NCBI RefSeq assembly: GCF_026126425.1
Contig: NZ_JAFMPW010000006.1
Location: 183,601 to 247,600 of the forward strand
DNA length: 64,000 nucleotides
Reading direction: 5' to 3'
From: Muriicola sp. Z0-33
Lineage (GTDB): Bacteria; Bacteroidota; Bacteroidia; Flavobacteriales; Flavobacteriaceae
The notes below the pieces were generated by a model. That model saw nothing but the letters and a program-made list of their open reading frames with translations. It was not told where the DNA came from and did not search any database. Positions 8,444 through 17,836 of the stretch are shown one piece after another. How positions within the stretch are numbered: the first letter of the stretch is position 1; each line of letters starts with the position of its first letter. Made by a program: the position numbers and the translations under genes.

Positions 8444-8451
8444 TATCTTTG
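8444..8451 (+). promoter_or_regulatory. -7 box for ychF
   Basis: TATCTTTG is a perfect TAnnTTTG match 60 bases before the ychF ATG. No clear TTTG at -33. It also argues against a more upstream start at 8449 for ychF. Confidence 0.5.
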
Positions 8452-8511
8452 CAGCCAAAATTACAAGAAGTCAGAATACAACTGACATTTTCTCGTATAA
8501 GATCCTTAAGA

Positions 8512-9606
8512 ATGAAAGCAGGTATAGTAGGATTGCCCAATGTTGGAAAATCTACCCTTTTTAATTGTTTATCTAATGCAAAAGCGCAGAGCGCAAATTT
8601 TCCATTTTGTACTATTGAGCCAAATATTGGCGTAGTCAATGTTCCCGATCCGCGACTCCAGAAATTGGAGGAATTGGTCAACCCTCAACGCGTGTTGCCT
8701 GCTACGGTTGAGATTGTAGATATAGCCGGACTGGTTAAGGGAGCCAGCAAAGGAGAAGGATTGGGGAATCAGTTTCTTGGGAATATCCGCGAAACAGACG
8801 CGATACTGCACGTATTGCGCTGTTTTGACAATGATAACGTGGTGCACGTTGACGGTTCGGTAGACCCGATAAGAGACAAGGAAACCATAGATATGGAACT
8901 GCAGTTAAAAGACCTGGAAACCGTTGAAAAAAAGCTCGACAAAGTAAAAAGAGCAGCAAAAACGGGTAATAAGGATGCTCAGAAGGAGGCCGATGCATTA
9001 ATGCAGTTAAAAACAGGACTGGAAGCGGGTATTTCCGTTCGGGCAATTGAAATAGAGAAGGATGCACGTAGAGATTTTGTTAAACCTTTGCAGCTAATTA
9101 CAGATAAACCGGTCTTGTATGTTTGTAATGTAGATGAAGATGCAGCGGTAACTGGGAATGCTTATGTAGAAAAGGTGAAATCTGCAGTTGCCAATGAAGA
9201 TGCGGAAGTCATTGTCCTGGCCGTAGGCACAGAAGCGGATATTACGGAATTGGAAACTTACGAAGAAAGGCAGATGTTTCTGGAAGATCTGGGATTAACC
9301 GAACCGGGTTCGGCCAAGTTAATCAGGGGAGCCTATAAACTGTTAAACCTGGAGACTTACTTTACTGCCGGGGAAAAAGAAGTCAGGGCCTGGACCATCC
9401 CAATTGGTGCAACGGCCCCTCAGGCAGCTGGGGTAATTCATACCGATTTTGAGAAAGGATTTATCAGGGCAGAGGTGATCTCCTATGATGATTATGTCTC
9501 CTACGGTAGTGAGGCTAAAGTAAAGGAAGCGGGAAAAATGCGGGTTGAAGGTAAGGAATATGTGATGCAGGATGGCGATGTCATGCATTTCCGATTTAAT
9601 GTCTAG
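8512..9606 (+). CDS. ychF: redox-regulated ATPase YchF (Obg-family)
   Basis: 364 residues, the family norm. An Obg-related P-loop NTPase that prefers ATP and binds ribosomes. The first residues MKAGIVGLPNVGKSTLFNCLS give the P-loop; NFPFCTIEPN is switch I, DIAGLVKGASKGEGLGNQFL is switch II, and the C-terminal TGS domain ends GKMRVEGKEYVMQDGDVMHFRFNV. An upstream in-frame ATG at 8449 would add 21 residues ahead of the conserved MKAGIVG start and falls inside the -7 box, so ATG 8512 is chosen. It stands alone, divergent from the ureohydrolase gene. Confidence 0.97.
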   Translation: MKAGIVGLPNVGKSTLFNCLSNAKAQSANFPFCTIEPNIGVVNVPDPRLQKLEELVNPQRVLPATVEIVDIAGLVKGASKGEGLGNQFLGNIRETDAILHVLRCFDNDNVVHVDGSVDPIRDKETIDMELQLKDLETVEKKLDKVKRAAKTGNKDAQKEADALMQLKTGLEAGISVRAIEIEKDARRDFVKPLQLITDKPVLYVCNVDEDAAVTGNAYVEKVKSAVANEDAEVIVLAVGTEADITELETYEERQMFLEDLGLTEPGSAKLIRGAYKLLNLETYFTAGEKEVRAWTIPIGATAPQAAGVIHTDFEKGFIRAEVISYDDYVSYGSEAKVKEAGKMRVEGKEYVMQDGDVMHFRFNV

Positions 9607-9742
9607 AGTGCTTTTGTTCAGGCTGCAAATAGCCGGCAACAGCTTAAGATAAGGAGTACAGCTATCAACAAAATGCAGAAATGATTGTTAATTACTTTCC
9701 GTAGCCTGCATTTTGATTTCTGACCTATAATTTTATATTAGC

Positions 9743-9756
9743 GGGGGTAAACCCCC
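9743..9756 (+). promoter_or_regulatory. GC hairpin directly before parE start
   Basis: GGGGGTAAACCCCC forms a 5-bp all-GC stem with a TAAA loop. It ends 7 bases before the parE ATG in otherwise AT-rich DNA. It would sit on the ribosome-docking region of the mRNA; an effect on translation is inference. Confidence 0.5.
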
Positions 9757-9763
9757 AAGTAAA

Positions 9764-11617
9764 ATGGCACAATCACAATATACAGAAGAAAATATTCGAT
9801 CTCTGGACTGGAAGGAGCACATCCGACTGCGTCCTGGAATGTATATTGGAAAGTTAGGAGATGGTTCTTCTGCCGATGATGGGATTTATATTCTTCTTAA
9901 AGAAACCATAGACAATTCTATTGACGAATTTGTCATGGGGGCCGGTAAAACAATTGAGATATCTATTCAGGGAGACAAGGTAATTGTTCGCGATTATGGC
10001 CGGGGTATTCCCCTGGGGAAAGTTGTGGACGTAGTTTCTAAGATGAATACAGGAGGTAAATATGACACCCGGGCGTTTAAGAAATCTGTTGGATTAAATG
10101 GGGTGGGGACCAAAGCAGTGAATGCCCTGTCTACCTTTTTTAGGGTAGAATCTACAAGAGACGGCAAATCTAAATCGGCCGAATTTAACCTGGGGGAGCT
10201 TAAAAATGAGGAATTGTTAGAATCAACCTCGCGAAGAAGGGGGACAAAGATCACCTTTACTCCTGATGAAGCTATTTTTAAAAAATACAGGTTCAGAAAT
10301 GAGTACGTAGAACGGCTGCTAAAGAACTATGTTTACCTTAATCCGGGACTTACCATCTTATTTAACGGAGAAAAGTACTATTCCGAAAATGGCTTAAAAG
10401 ACCTGTTGGAGGATAATAATAGTACGGAGGATATGCTTTATCCTATTATCCACCTTAAAGGAAACGATATTGAAGTGGCCATTACCCATAGTAAAACTCA
10501 GTACAGTGAGGAATACCATTCTTTCGTCAATGGTCAGCACACCACTCAGGGAGGAACACATCAATCTGCTTTCAGGGAAGCCATAGTGCGCACCATCCGT
10601 GATTTTTATGGAAAGAACTATGATGCTTCTGATATTAGAAAATCCATAATTTCTGCTATCTCTATAAAAGTAATGGAGCCGGTTTTTGAAAGCCAGACCA
10701 AAACCAAACTAGGTTCTACTGATATGGGTGGCAACCTACCTACCGTTCGAACCTACATAAATGATTTTATTGGGAAACAACTAGACAATTACCTGCACAA
10801 GAATCAGGAAACGGCAGAGAAGATTCAGCGCAAGATAATGATGGCAGAAAAGGAGCGCAAAGAATTGTCCGGGATACGTAAACTTGCCAGAGAAAGAGCA
10901 AAGAAGGCAAGTCTTCATAACAAAAAACTGAGAGACTGCAGAATACATCTGGGAGACATGAAAAACGAAAGGCGGCTAGACAGCACCTTATTCATTACCG
11001 AAGGAGATTCTGCTTCCGGGTCTATTACAAAGTCTAGAGACGTAAACACCCAGGCGGTATTCAGTCTTAGAGGAAAGCCCTTAAATTCTTATGGGATGTC
11101 AAAGAAGATCGTTTATGAGAATGAGGAATTTAATTTACTTCAGGCTGCCCTGAATATTGAAGAATCCATGGAGGATTTACGTTATAACAACATCGTAATC
11201 GCTACTGATGCTGATGTAGATGGAATGCACATCAGGCTATTGCTAATTACTTTCTTTCTGCAGTTTTTTCCCGAACTAATTAAGGAGAATCATCTTTATA
11301 TTCTTCAAACCCCATTATTCAGAGTAAGGAACAAGAAGGAAACTATTTATTGTTATAGTGATGACGAAAAATATTCGGCCCTGAATAAACTTACAGGCAA
11401 AGCCGAAATAACAAGGTTTAAAGGGTTGGGAGAAATTTCGCCCGATGAGTTCAAGCACTTTATTGGAGACGATATCCGCCTGGAGCCTATCATGCTAGAT
11501 AAAGCCCTTTCTATTGAAGAATTACTTAAGTTCTACATGGGAAAGAACACTCCGGACAGGCAGGAATTTATCATAAATAACCTTAAAGTAGAGGTTGATC
11601 TGGTTGAAGACAATTAA
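9764..11617 (+). CDS. parE: DNA topoisomerase IV subunit B (type IIA, ATPase subunit)
   Basis: 617 residues. ATPase/TOPRIM subunit of the decatenating type IIA topoisomerase. The GHKL ATPase domain shows [22 protein letters not shown] and [16 protein letters not shown]; the transducer has [12 protein letters not shown]. The TOPRIM domain has TEGDSASGS near 412 and [18 protein letters not shown] near 482. The length fits ParE rather than the longer GyrB of many bacteria, and the next gene is ParC. The 31-base gap to parC indicates one transcript. A GC hairpin lies just ahead of the start codon. Confidence 0.95.
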   Translation: MAQSQYTEENIRSLDWKEHIRLRPGMYIGKLGDGSSADDGIYILLKETIDNSIDEFVMGAGKTIEISIQGDKVIVRDYGRGIPLGKVVDVVSKMNTGGKYDTRAFKKSVGLNGVGTKAVNALSTFFRVESTRDGKSKSAEFNLGELKNEELLESTSRRRGTKITFTPDEAIFKKYRFRNEYVERLLKNYVYLNPGLTILFNGEKYYSENGLKDLLEDNNSTEDMLYPIIHLKGNDIEVAITHSKTQYSEEYHSFVNGQHTTQGGTHQSAFREAIVRTIRDFYGKNYDASDIRKSIISAISIKVMEPVFESQTKTKLGSTDMGGNLPTVRTYINDFIGKQLDNYLHKNQETAEKIQRKIMMAEKERKELSGIRKLARERAKKASLHNKKLRDCRIHLGDMKNERRLDSTLFITEGDSASGSITKSRDVNTQAVFSLRGKPLNSYGMSKKIVYENEEFNLLQAALNIEESMEDLRYNNIVIATDADVDGMHIRLLLITFFLQFFPELIKENHLYILQTPLFRVRNKKETIYCYSDDEKYSALNKLTGKAEITRFKGLGEISPDEFKHFIGDDIRLEPIMLDKALSIEELLKFYMGKNTPDRQEFIINNLKVEVDLVEDN

Positions 11618-11648
11618 ATATAAACCCAAATAATACGAATCTTTCTAT

Positions 11649-14330
11649 ATGGAAGAGAATGAAGAAGTAAACGAAGTGCAGGAAGAGGATCAGGCTGGTG
11701 GCGGCGAAGCACTTGTACGCGTCACCGGAATGTACAAAGATTGGTTTCTTGACTATGCTTCTTATGTTATTTTGGAAAGGGCAGTACCCGCAATAGAAGA
11801 CGGTTTTAAGCCTGTTCAGCGGAGAATAATGCACTCCCTGAAAGAATTAGATGATGGCCGCTATAATAAAGTTGCCAATGTAGTTGGGCACACCATGCAA
11901 TACCATCCTCACGGCGATGCAAGTATCGGGGATGCGATGGTACAGATTGGTCAGAAAGACCTGCTCATAGATACCCAGGGAAACTGGGGAAACATACTTA
12001 CCGGTGATAGAGCAGCTGCTTCCAGATATATAGAGGCGCGACTTTCAAAATTTGCCCTTGATGTTGTTTTCAGTCCTAAAATTACGGAGTGGCAAATGTC
12101 TTATGACGGTAGAAAAAAAGAACCCGTTAATTTGCCGGTTAAATTCCCGTTGTTATTGGCTCAGGGTGCCGAAGGTATAGCAGTAGGGTTATCGACAAAA
12201 ATTTTACCTCATAATTTTAATGAACTAATAGACGCCTCAATCAAGCACCTTAGAGGCCAGCGATTTAAACTTTTTCCAGATTTTCCTACGGCAGGCATTA
12301 TAGATGTTACCAATTATAATGAAGGGCTAAGGGGAGGTAAGATCCGCGTTAGGGCCAAAATTTCTCAGCTAGATAAAAAAACCTTGGTGATCAACGAGAT
12401 TCCGTATGGAACTAACACTTCTTCTCTTATAGACTCTATTTTGAAGGCCAACGATAAAGGTAAAATCAAAATAAAGAAAATAGAAGATAATACAGCAGCG
12501 GATGTTGAAATCCTGGTGCATATTCCAACAGGGATTTCCCCGGATAAAACAATTGATGCCCTCTACGCTTTTACTTCCTGCGAATCATCTATTTCTCCAT
12601 TGGGGTGTATTATTGAAGACAATAAACCTTTGTTTATTGGGGTGAGGGAGATGCTTCAACGCTCTACAGATTATACGGTAGAACTGCTTAAGGCAGAATT
12701 GGAAATTCAGCTTTCAGAATTGGAAGAGCAGTGGCATTTTGCCTCTTTGGAAAGGATTTTTATTGAGAAGAGGATCTACCGGGATATAGAAGAAGAAGAA
12801 ACCTGGGAGGGTGTCATTGCAGCTATTGATAAAGGGCTTAAGCCCCATGTAAAACATCTTAAAAGGGCGGTTACAGAGGAAGATATTGTGCGGTTAACTG
12901 AAATCCGTATTAAGAGAATCTCCAAATTTGATTTAGACAAGGCACAGCAGCATATTGAAAGTCTTGAAGACAGAATAGCCGAAACCAAAAACAACCTTGA
13001 AAACCTTATAGATTTTGCCATTGACTACTTTAAAGATTTAAAGAAGAAATACGGCAAGGGAAGAGAGCGTAAATCGGAGATCAGGATTTTTGATGATATC
13101 GAGGCAACTAAAGTCGTAATTAGGAATACCAAGCTCTATGTGAATAGGGAAGAAGGCTTTGTCGGCACCTCATTGAGGCGGGATGAATATGTAACAGACT
13201 GTAGTGATATTGATGATATTATTGTCTTTACCAAGAATGGAGAAATGATGGTTACCAGGGTAGATGCAAAAACCTTTATCGGTAAAAATATCATCCATGT
13301 TGCGGTTTTCAAGAAAAAAGATAAGCGTACCACTTATAACATGATTTATAAGGATGGAAGGGGTGGCGCCAGTTATGTAAAACGATTTAACGTTACGGCA
13401 GTAACCAGGGATAAGAGCTATAGCCTGACCACAGGCAAACCCTCTTCTTATGTGCATTATTTCTCTGCGAATCCCAATGGAGAGGCAGAAGTGGTGACTG
13501 TCAATTTACGGCAATCCGGAAGTATTAAAAAATTGAAGTGGGATTTGGATTTTGCTGATGTCATGATCAAAGGCAGGGGTTCCAAGGGAAATATAGTTAC
13601 AAAGTATCCTGTTAAGCGCATTGAATTAAAAGAGAAAGGCTTATCAACCCTGAAGCCACGTAAATTATGGTTCGATGATACTGTTCAGCGACTTAACGTG
13701 GACGAAAGAGGAGAACTGCTAGGTGAATTTACCAGCGAGGACATGTTGCTGCTTGTTAATCAGAAGGGAATTGCTAAGACTGTTATTCCGGAGGTTACTA
13801 TGCGTTTTGATGATGATATTATCGTACTCGAAAAATGGAAACCAAAGAAGCCATTATCTGCCATTTACTACGATGGTGATAAAGAGCGTTACTATGTTAA
13901 GCGATTTCTGATAGAGAAGGAAAACAAAGAAGAATTATTTATCACCGAACATCCAAAGTCGTTTCTGGAACTCATCTCGACCGACTGGCGACCGGTGATT
14001 GAAATAGAGTTTCCTAAACCCAGAGGGAAAGAGGCCAAACCCAATCTAACTGTCGATTTGGAAGATTTTATAGCTATTAAGGGAATCAAAGCTTTAGGTA
14101 ATCAACTGACATCTGAGAAGGTTAAAAACATAAATGCCTTGGAGCCATTGCCTTACGAAGAGCCGAAAGCTCATGATACCATGGAGATAGAAGTGGTAGA
14201 TGAAGAAAATGTGGCAGCGCCGAAAGAGTCCCTGGCCAAGACTCCAAAATCTACAGCCAAAACATCCGGGAAGTCAACTGCTGATGACAAAGGCAAGAAC
14301 GATGAAGAAGGCCAAACAAAGCTTTTTTAG
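11649..14330 (+). CDS. parC: DNA topoisomerase IV subunit A
   Basis: 893 residues. The DNA breakage-reunion subunit partnering ParE. The catalytic tyrosine is in AAASRYIEARL (about Tyr127), and the winged-helix region YHPHGDASIGDAMVQ precedes it. A coiled-coil tower region lies around 430-480, and beta-propeller-like blades follow to about 810. The first 20 residues are acidic, and the last 45 are a low-complexity Lys/Ser/Thr/Pro/Glu tail ending EEGQTKLF. Its position after parE supports ParC over GyrA. mscL begins 12 bases later and may be co-transcribed. Confidence 0.95.
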   Translation: MEENEEVNEVQEEDQAGGGEALVRVTGMYKDWFLDYASYVILERAVPAIEDGFKPVQRRIMHSLKELDDGRYNKVANVVGHTMQYHPHGDASIGDAMVQIGQKDLLIDTQGNWGNILTGDRAAASRYIEARLSKFALDVVFSPKITEWQMSYDGRKKEPVNLPVKFPLLLAQGAEGIAVGLSTKILPHNFNELIDASIKHLRGQRFKLFPDFPTAGIIDVTNYNEGLRGGKIRVRAKISQLDKKTLVINEIPYGTNTSSLIDSILKANDKGKIKIKKIEDNTAADVEILVHIPTGISPDKTIDALYAFTSCESSISPLGCIIEDNKPLFIGVREMLQRSTDYTVELLKAELEIQLSELEEQWHFASLERIFIEKRIYRDIEEEETWEGVIAAIDKGLKPHVKHLKRAVTEEDIVRLTEIRIKRISKFDLDKAQQHIESLEDRIAETKNNLENLIDFAIDYFKDLKKKYGKGRERKSEIRIFDDIEATKVVIRNTKLYVNREEGFVGTSLRRDEYVTDCSDIDDIIVFTKNGEMMVTRVDAKTFIGKNIIHVAVFKKKDKRTTYNMIYKDGRGGASYVKRFNVTAVTRDKSYSLTTGKPSSYVHYFSANPNGEAEVVTVNLRQSGSIKKLKWDLDFADVMIKGRGSKGNIVTKYPVKRIELKEKGLSTLKPRKLWFDDTVQRLNVDERGELLGEFTSEDMLLLVNQKGIAKTVIPEVTMRFDDDIIVLEKWKPKKPLSAIYYDGDKERYYVKRFLIEKENKEELFITEHPKSFLELISTDWRPVIEIEFPKPRGKEAKPNLTVDLEDFIAIKGIKALGNQLTSEKVKNINALEPLPYEEPKAHDTMEIEVVDEENVAAPKESLAKTPKSTAKTSGKSTADDKGKNDEEGQTKLF

Positions 14331-14342
14331 ACAACTATTTTC

Positions 14343-14789
14343 ATGAAGAATTTTATCCAGGAATTTAAAAATTTTGCCATAAAGGGCAATATGATCGATA
14401 TGGCCATAGGTATCATAATTGGTACTGCCTTCAACAATGTGGTAAACACCCTGGTTAAAAAGATAATTATGCCCCCTCTTTCATTACTGACGGCAAGAGT
14501 TAGTTTGGCAGAACAGAAATATGTGCTCAGAACAGCTTCGGAGGGTGTGGATGAAGTGGCCATTGGATATGGAGCGCTTTTGGAGGTGCTTATAGACTTT
14601 GGAATTATTGCACTCACAATATTTTTGGTGATTAAGTTTATCAATAAGATCAGAACTAAGGCGGAAGACCCCCAAAATGTGGAGGAGGTTACGCCAAAAA
14701 ATATAGAACTGCTATCGAATTTGGAGGAATTAATGAAGGAACAGAATGCTTTATTGAGAAATATGAAGGACGATTCTGGCGAACAATAG
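14343..14789 (+). CDS. mscL: large-conductance mechanosensitive channel
   Basis: 148 residues. A homopentameric inner-membrane valve that opens on hypo-osmotic shock. The N-terminal MKNFIQEFKNFAIKGNMIDMAIGIIIGTAFNNVVNTLVKKIIMPPLS is the amphipathic S1 helix plus the pore helix TM1. A periplasmic loop follows, then TM2 (about 75-100, VLIDFGIIALTIFLVIKFIN) and a charged cytoplasmic helix (KNIELLSNLEELMKEQNALL). It follows parC by 12 bases. Confidence 0.95.
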   Translation: MKNFIQEFKNFAIKGNMIDMAIGIIIGTAFNNVVNTLVKKIIMPPLSLLTARVSLAEQKYVLRTASEGVDEVAIGYGALLEVLIDFGIIALTIFLVIKFINKIRTKAEDPQNVEEVTPKNIELLSNLEELMKEQNALLRNMKDDSGEQ

Positions 14790-14882
14790 AAAATAGTATG
14801 CTTGCGATAAACTAATTCTATTTCTTTTTCGCTATACTACTAAAGATAACATTATATTTAGGCGCTTTAAGCCAAAGAAAAT

Positions 14883-15842
14883 ATGGATTTTACCAACCCC
14901 CTGGTATACGGAGTACCTTGTTTTATTGCCTTTATTCTTTTAGAACTTACCTATAGTAAAACGCATGGCGATGATCATCTTTACCAATGGAAAGATCTTT
15001 TTGCCAGTGGCTTTATGGGGGTAGGTTCCGCAATAATAGGTCCGTTGTTCAAGGTCATTTTTGCTATTTTCCTTTTCGAATTTACCTACGAATTTTTTAA
15101 TCCTGAGAGCCTTGATGGTACAAGAACCAATGTGTTTGGATATACTTCTTTTGGCTATGCATGGTACGTTTGGCTGCTATGCCAGCTGGCTGATGATTTT
15201 ACCTATTATTGGTTTCACAGGGCCAATCATGAGATCAGGGTTTTATGGGCCGCACATATCGTACATCATTCATCTGATAATTTTAATTTAGGGACAGCTG
15301 TGAGAAACGGATGGTTCACTATTCTTTACAAGCCTTTGTTTTATATGTGGATGCCGGCAATAGGATTTCCACCGGAAATGGTTTTGGTATGTTTGGGGAT
15401 AGAGGCACTATGGCAATTTCAACTGCACTCTGTTTATGTTCCAAAGATGGGATTTATCGAGAAAATTTTTAATACGCATACGATGCATCAGGTGCATCAT
15501 GCACAGAATGTGGAATACCTGGACAAAAATCACGGTGGATTTCTAAATTTCTTTGATAAGATCTTTGGCACCTGGAAAGAATTGGACGATTCTATAGACG
15601 TACAGTATGGTGTTATTCATTCTCCGCAGTCTTATAACCCCATGGTTATTCTCACTCATGAGTATAAGGATATATGGAACGATATGGGGAAATCTAAAAA
15701 ATTATCAGACAAACTCATGTATGTGTTCGGACCTCCGGGATGGAGTCATGACGGCAGTACGTTGACGGTAAGGCAACAGCAAAGGGAGTTTGAGAAACAG
15801 AAGGAATTGAATCCCGAGATGGCATTCAACAGGCCAAATTAA
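14883..15842 (+). CDS. sterol desaturase/fatty acid hydroxylase-family protein
   Basis: 319 residues, integral membrane di-iron oxygenase superfamily. The histidine clusters are visible: YYWFHRANHEIRVLWAAHIVHHSSDNFN near 105-132, and HTMHQVHHAQNVEYLDKNHGGFLNFFDKIFGTW near 200-232. Hydrophobic segments lie at about 5-20, 40-65, 95-110 and 150-180. Members hydroxylate lipids, carotenoids or sterol-like molecules; the substrate is not readable here. The C-terminal 40 residues are polar and charged. It is a single plus-strand gene converging on terC. Confidence 0.9.
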   Translation: MDFTNPLVYGVPCFIAFILLELTYSKTHGDDHLYQWKDLFASGFMGVGSAIIGPLFKVIFAIFLFEFTYEFFNPESLDGTRTNVFGYTSFGYAWYVWLLCQLADDFTYYWFHRANHEIRVLWAAHIVHHSSDNFNLGTAVRNGWFTILYKPLFYMWMPAIGFPPEMVLVCLGIEALWQFQLHSVYVPKMGFIEKIFNTHTMHQVHHAQNVEYLDKNHGGFLNFFDKIFGTWKELDDSIDVQYGVIHSPQSYNPMVILTHEYKDIWNDMGKSKKLSDKLMYVFGPPGWSHDGSTLTVRQQQREFEKQKELNPEMAFNRPN

Positions 15843-15896
15843 AAGGGCGTACTACTGATAAAATATATTCAACTACTTTATTAGCAATAATATAAG

Positions 15897-16715
15897 CTAC
15901 TTATCCTCAATTATTTCTTCAACATCGGATTTGTTATTCTTCTTTATTCTCATGTCAAAAAATTCTACCATTAGCGAGAAGGCGATTGCAAAATAAAGAT
16001 AGCCTTTGGGGATGGCGCCAATCTCATTTCCAAACACTATAAGGTGCGAAATATGCGCAGCTTCAGCGATAAGCATAAACCCGATTAACAATAGAAAAGA
16101 CAGTCCAAGGACTTGTATGGATGGATGTTTGGTAACAAATTCTCCTACCGGGTTCGCAAACAGCATCATGATAACAACAGAGACCACCACGGCAATTACC
16201 ATCAAAACCAGCGCGTCATTAGGGTTGGGAGATATCCCATTGGTCATCCCTATGGCCGTTAAGATTGAATCAAATGAGAATACGATATTGATGACGGTAA
16301 TTTGAACAATGGCATTTGTGAGAGAGGTAGACCTGGCTTTTTTCACTTCATTTTCGTCATGGCCTCTGTCTTCTATCTTTTCATGAATTTCCCGTGTACT
16401 CTTATATAGTAAAAACAGACCACCGCCAAATAGTATTATGGCCTGCCAGCTTAAAGCACCGCTGATCCAGGATTCGTTCAAAACCATAAAAGGTTTTTTC
16501 ATGGTGGTAAGCCATGTTATTCCAAAAAGCAACACTATCCGCATAACCATAGCCAGAACAAGCCCTAAATTCGTGGCGCGCTTTCGCTGGTTTTTCTCGA
16601 GTTTACCGGCAGCAATTGAAATAAAAATAATGTTGTCTATACCCAGTACTATTTCCAGGAATGTTAAGGTTAATAGGGCAATCCAGGCATCCGGACTTGT
16701 AAAAATTTCAAACAT
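15897..16715 (-). CDS. TerC-family integral membrane protein
   Basis: 272 residues with seven to eight membrane spans. The TerC signature is at the start: LTFLEIVLGIDNIIFISIAAGKL near 17-39, and its repeat-like counterpart TVINIVFSFDSILTAIGMT near 139-157, each with acidic residues in the membrane. The family is implicated in metal (manganese) export at the inner membrane and loading of secreted metalloenzymes; 'tellurium resistance' is a historical name. The C-terminus is charged (RIKKNNKSDVEEIIEDK). It is the third gene downstream of the XRE regulator and lipoprotein on the minus strand. Confidence 0.9.
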   Translation of the reverse strand: MFEIFTSPDAWIALLTLTFLEIVLGIDNIIFISIAAGKLEKNQRKRATNLGLVLAMVMRIVLLFGITWLTTMKKPFMVLNESWISGALSWQAIILFGGGLFLLYKSTREIHEKIEDRGHDENEVKKARSTSLTNAIVQITVINIVFSFDSILTAIGMTNGISPNPNDALVLMVIAVVVSVVIMMLFANPVGEFVTKHPSIQVLGLSFLLLIGFMLIAEAAHISHLIVFGNEIGAIPKGYLYFAIAFSLMVEFFDMRIKKNNKSDVEEIIEDK

Positions 16716-16746
16716 TGATAGTGTTTTGAACCATATAGAACTTCTG

Positions 16747-17127
16747 CTACGGCAAAGTTTTTATGGCAGTTCCTCTTAATTTTCTGCTGTCTCCAATTCT
16801 ACTATACTCAAATGTATAGGAATTATCCGTGGTTGACAATATTTTAATATGAATGGCCTGCTCTTCGGCCTTGTTCTTTGGTTGTAGCTTTGTAGCCACA
16901 AATTCACAATCGTTAATCCATCGAATATTAGAACTATCAGCCTTGCCATTGAAATAGTCTATTTCCAGGTCTCCGTTACGTACGAATGTGGTTGTGCTTT
17001 CTTTTCCGTCGATAATTGATTTAAAAGTGAAAGTCCCATCTTTAAAGCCTTGGCAGTCTCTTTGAGGTTGGTAACAGCCGCTAAGGAGTACCGCTAAAAC
17101 AAGTGGAATTATAGTTCTGATTTGCAT
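16747..17127 (-). CDS. small lipoprotein, function unknown
   Basis: 126 residues. Signal MQIRTIIPLVLAVLLSGC gives a lipobox (LLSGC) with Cys18. The mature part has two further Cys (in RDCQGF and NDCEF) that could form a disulfide. It reads as a small beta-sheet domain with the line DGTFTFKSIIDGKESTTTFVRNGDLEIDYF. I recognise it only as a recurring flavobacterial lipoprotein type. It lies 31 bases upstream of terC and 53 bases downstream of the XRE regulator gene, same strand. Confidence 0.72.
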   Translation of the reverse strand: MQIRTIIPLVLAVLLSGCYQPQRDCQGFKDGTFTFKSIIDGKESTTTFVRNGDLEIDYFNGKADSSNIRWINDCEFVATKLQPKNKAEEQAIHIKILSTTDNSYTFEYSRIGDSRKLRGTAIKTLP

Positions 17128-17180
17128 AGCGGAAAAATAGGGAATACTTCTAATATTTCCCAGCGGGGAAGAAGATCAAT

Positions 17181-17555
17181 TTAAAGTGTATCCAGGTTTT
17201 TGTCAAAGGCCTTGAAGCTCCCGTCTTCATAAAAAATGATGATCTTATGAATGGTTTTTGCGTCTGAAGTTGTGGGAATTTCGTCTTTAGGCTTTGTTTT
17301 TGTGCCGGGGGTAGGGGCAGCTGTGCTCTTTTGAGGAAAGCTACCCTTGCCATTTAATAACCAATAAAGGTTTACTTCGGGGAAGGTCTTTACAACCTTG
17401 AGTACAAACTCCAGACTGGGTTTGTTTCTTCCTGTAAGCAGGTGCGAAATGCTGGATCTTTGCACTTGTATCTTATCTGCAAATGCAGCAGCCGACATGC
17501 TGTAATAACTCAAAATTCGCTCAAGTCTACGAACAAACTCATCTGTGTTTACCAT
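17181..17555 (-). CDS. XRE-family helix-turn-helix regulator
   Basis: 124 residues. The helix-turn-helix spans about 5-60 (RILSYYSMSAAAFADKIQVQRSSISHLLTGRNKPSLEFVLKVV), followed by FPEVNLYWLLNGKGSF, a segment shared by small flavobacterial repressor-like proteins. The middle is Thr/Pro/Lys-rich, and a short beta segment (KTIHKIIIFYEDGSFKAF) ends it. It faces the M14 peptidase gene across 281 bases that hold three CAATTG boxes, and a TACTTTTA pair lies upstream of its own start. Self-regulation and control of the peptidase gene are inference. Confidence 0.88.
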   Translation of the reverse strand: MVNTDEFVRRLERILSYYSMSAAAFADKIQVQRSSISHLLTGRNKPSLEFVLKVVKTFPEVNLYWLLNGKGSFPQKSTAAPTPGTKTKPKDEIPTTSDAKTIHKIIIFYEDGSFKAFDKNLDTL

Positions 17556-17591
17556 TGTAACTTGTTTCGGTTATTCTAATTCAAATTATAG

Positions 17592-17636
17592 TTTAAAAGT
17601 ATCTGAATATACTAATATATGTTAATTTAAAAGTAT
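17592..17636 (-). promoter_or_regulatory. duplicated TTTAAAAGTAT element upstream of XRE gene
   Basis: The 11-base TTTAAAAGTAT occurs at 17592-17602 and again at 17626-17636, 34 bases apart. Read on the minus strand each contains TACTTTTA, one mismatch from the TAnnTTTG -7 box, so these may be tandem promoters or a regulator site. Confidence 0.4.
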
Positions 17637-17718
17637 ATATAAAGTTTCTTAATATTCTGAATAACAATGTAAAACAAAACAAATATTAATTCTATTAGAC
17701 CGAAAGCAATTTTTGTTT

Positions 17719-17791
17719 ACAATTGTATTCAACAACGCGGAATTACGAACCAATTGTTGTTTACAAATGTAACTAATTTAGTAACAATTGT
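17719..17791. promoter_or_regulatory. three CAATTG-centred boxes (candidate operators)
   Basis: Two perfect ACAATTGT palindromes (17719-17726 and 17784-17791) flank a third core, CCAATTGTTG, with CAATTG at 17751-17756. Core spacings are 31 and 34 bases, about three helical turns. The last box overlaps the -33 region of the M14 peptidase promoter. The spacing and position suggest operators for the divergent XRE regulator. Confidence 0.45.
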
Positions 17792-17814
17792 AATTTAAAT
17801 TGCAACTACTTTTG
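17787..17814 (+). promoter_or_regulatory. promoter for M14 peptidase gene
   Basis: TACTTTTG (17807-17814) is a perfect -7 box. ATTG ends at 17790, giving a 16-base spacer, one short of the usual range. The predicted start near 17821 leaves a leader of about 16 bases before the ATG at 17837. Confidence 0.55.
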
Positions 17815-17836
17815 TCCTAAATAATTCCTATTCAGT

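Noticed and set aside
9665..9720. Inverted repeat AAAATGCAG / CTGCATTTT after ychF as a terminator
   Set aside because: The loop is nearly 30 bases and the T run is weak, so it is not a convincing intrinsic terminator.
15897..16715. Tellurite-resistance operon from the TerC homologue
   Set aside because: No other ter genes are present; TerC-family proteins are widespread and act in metal handling.
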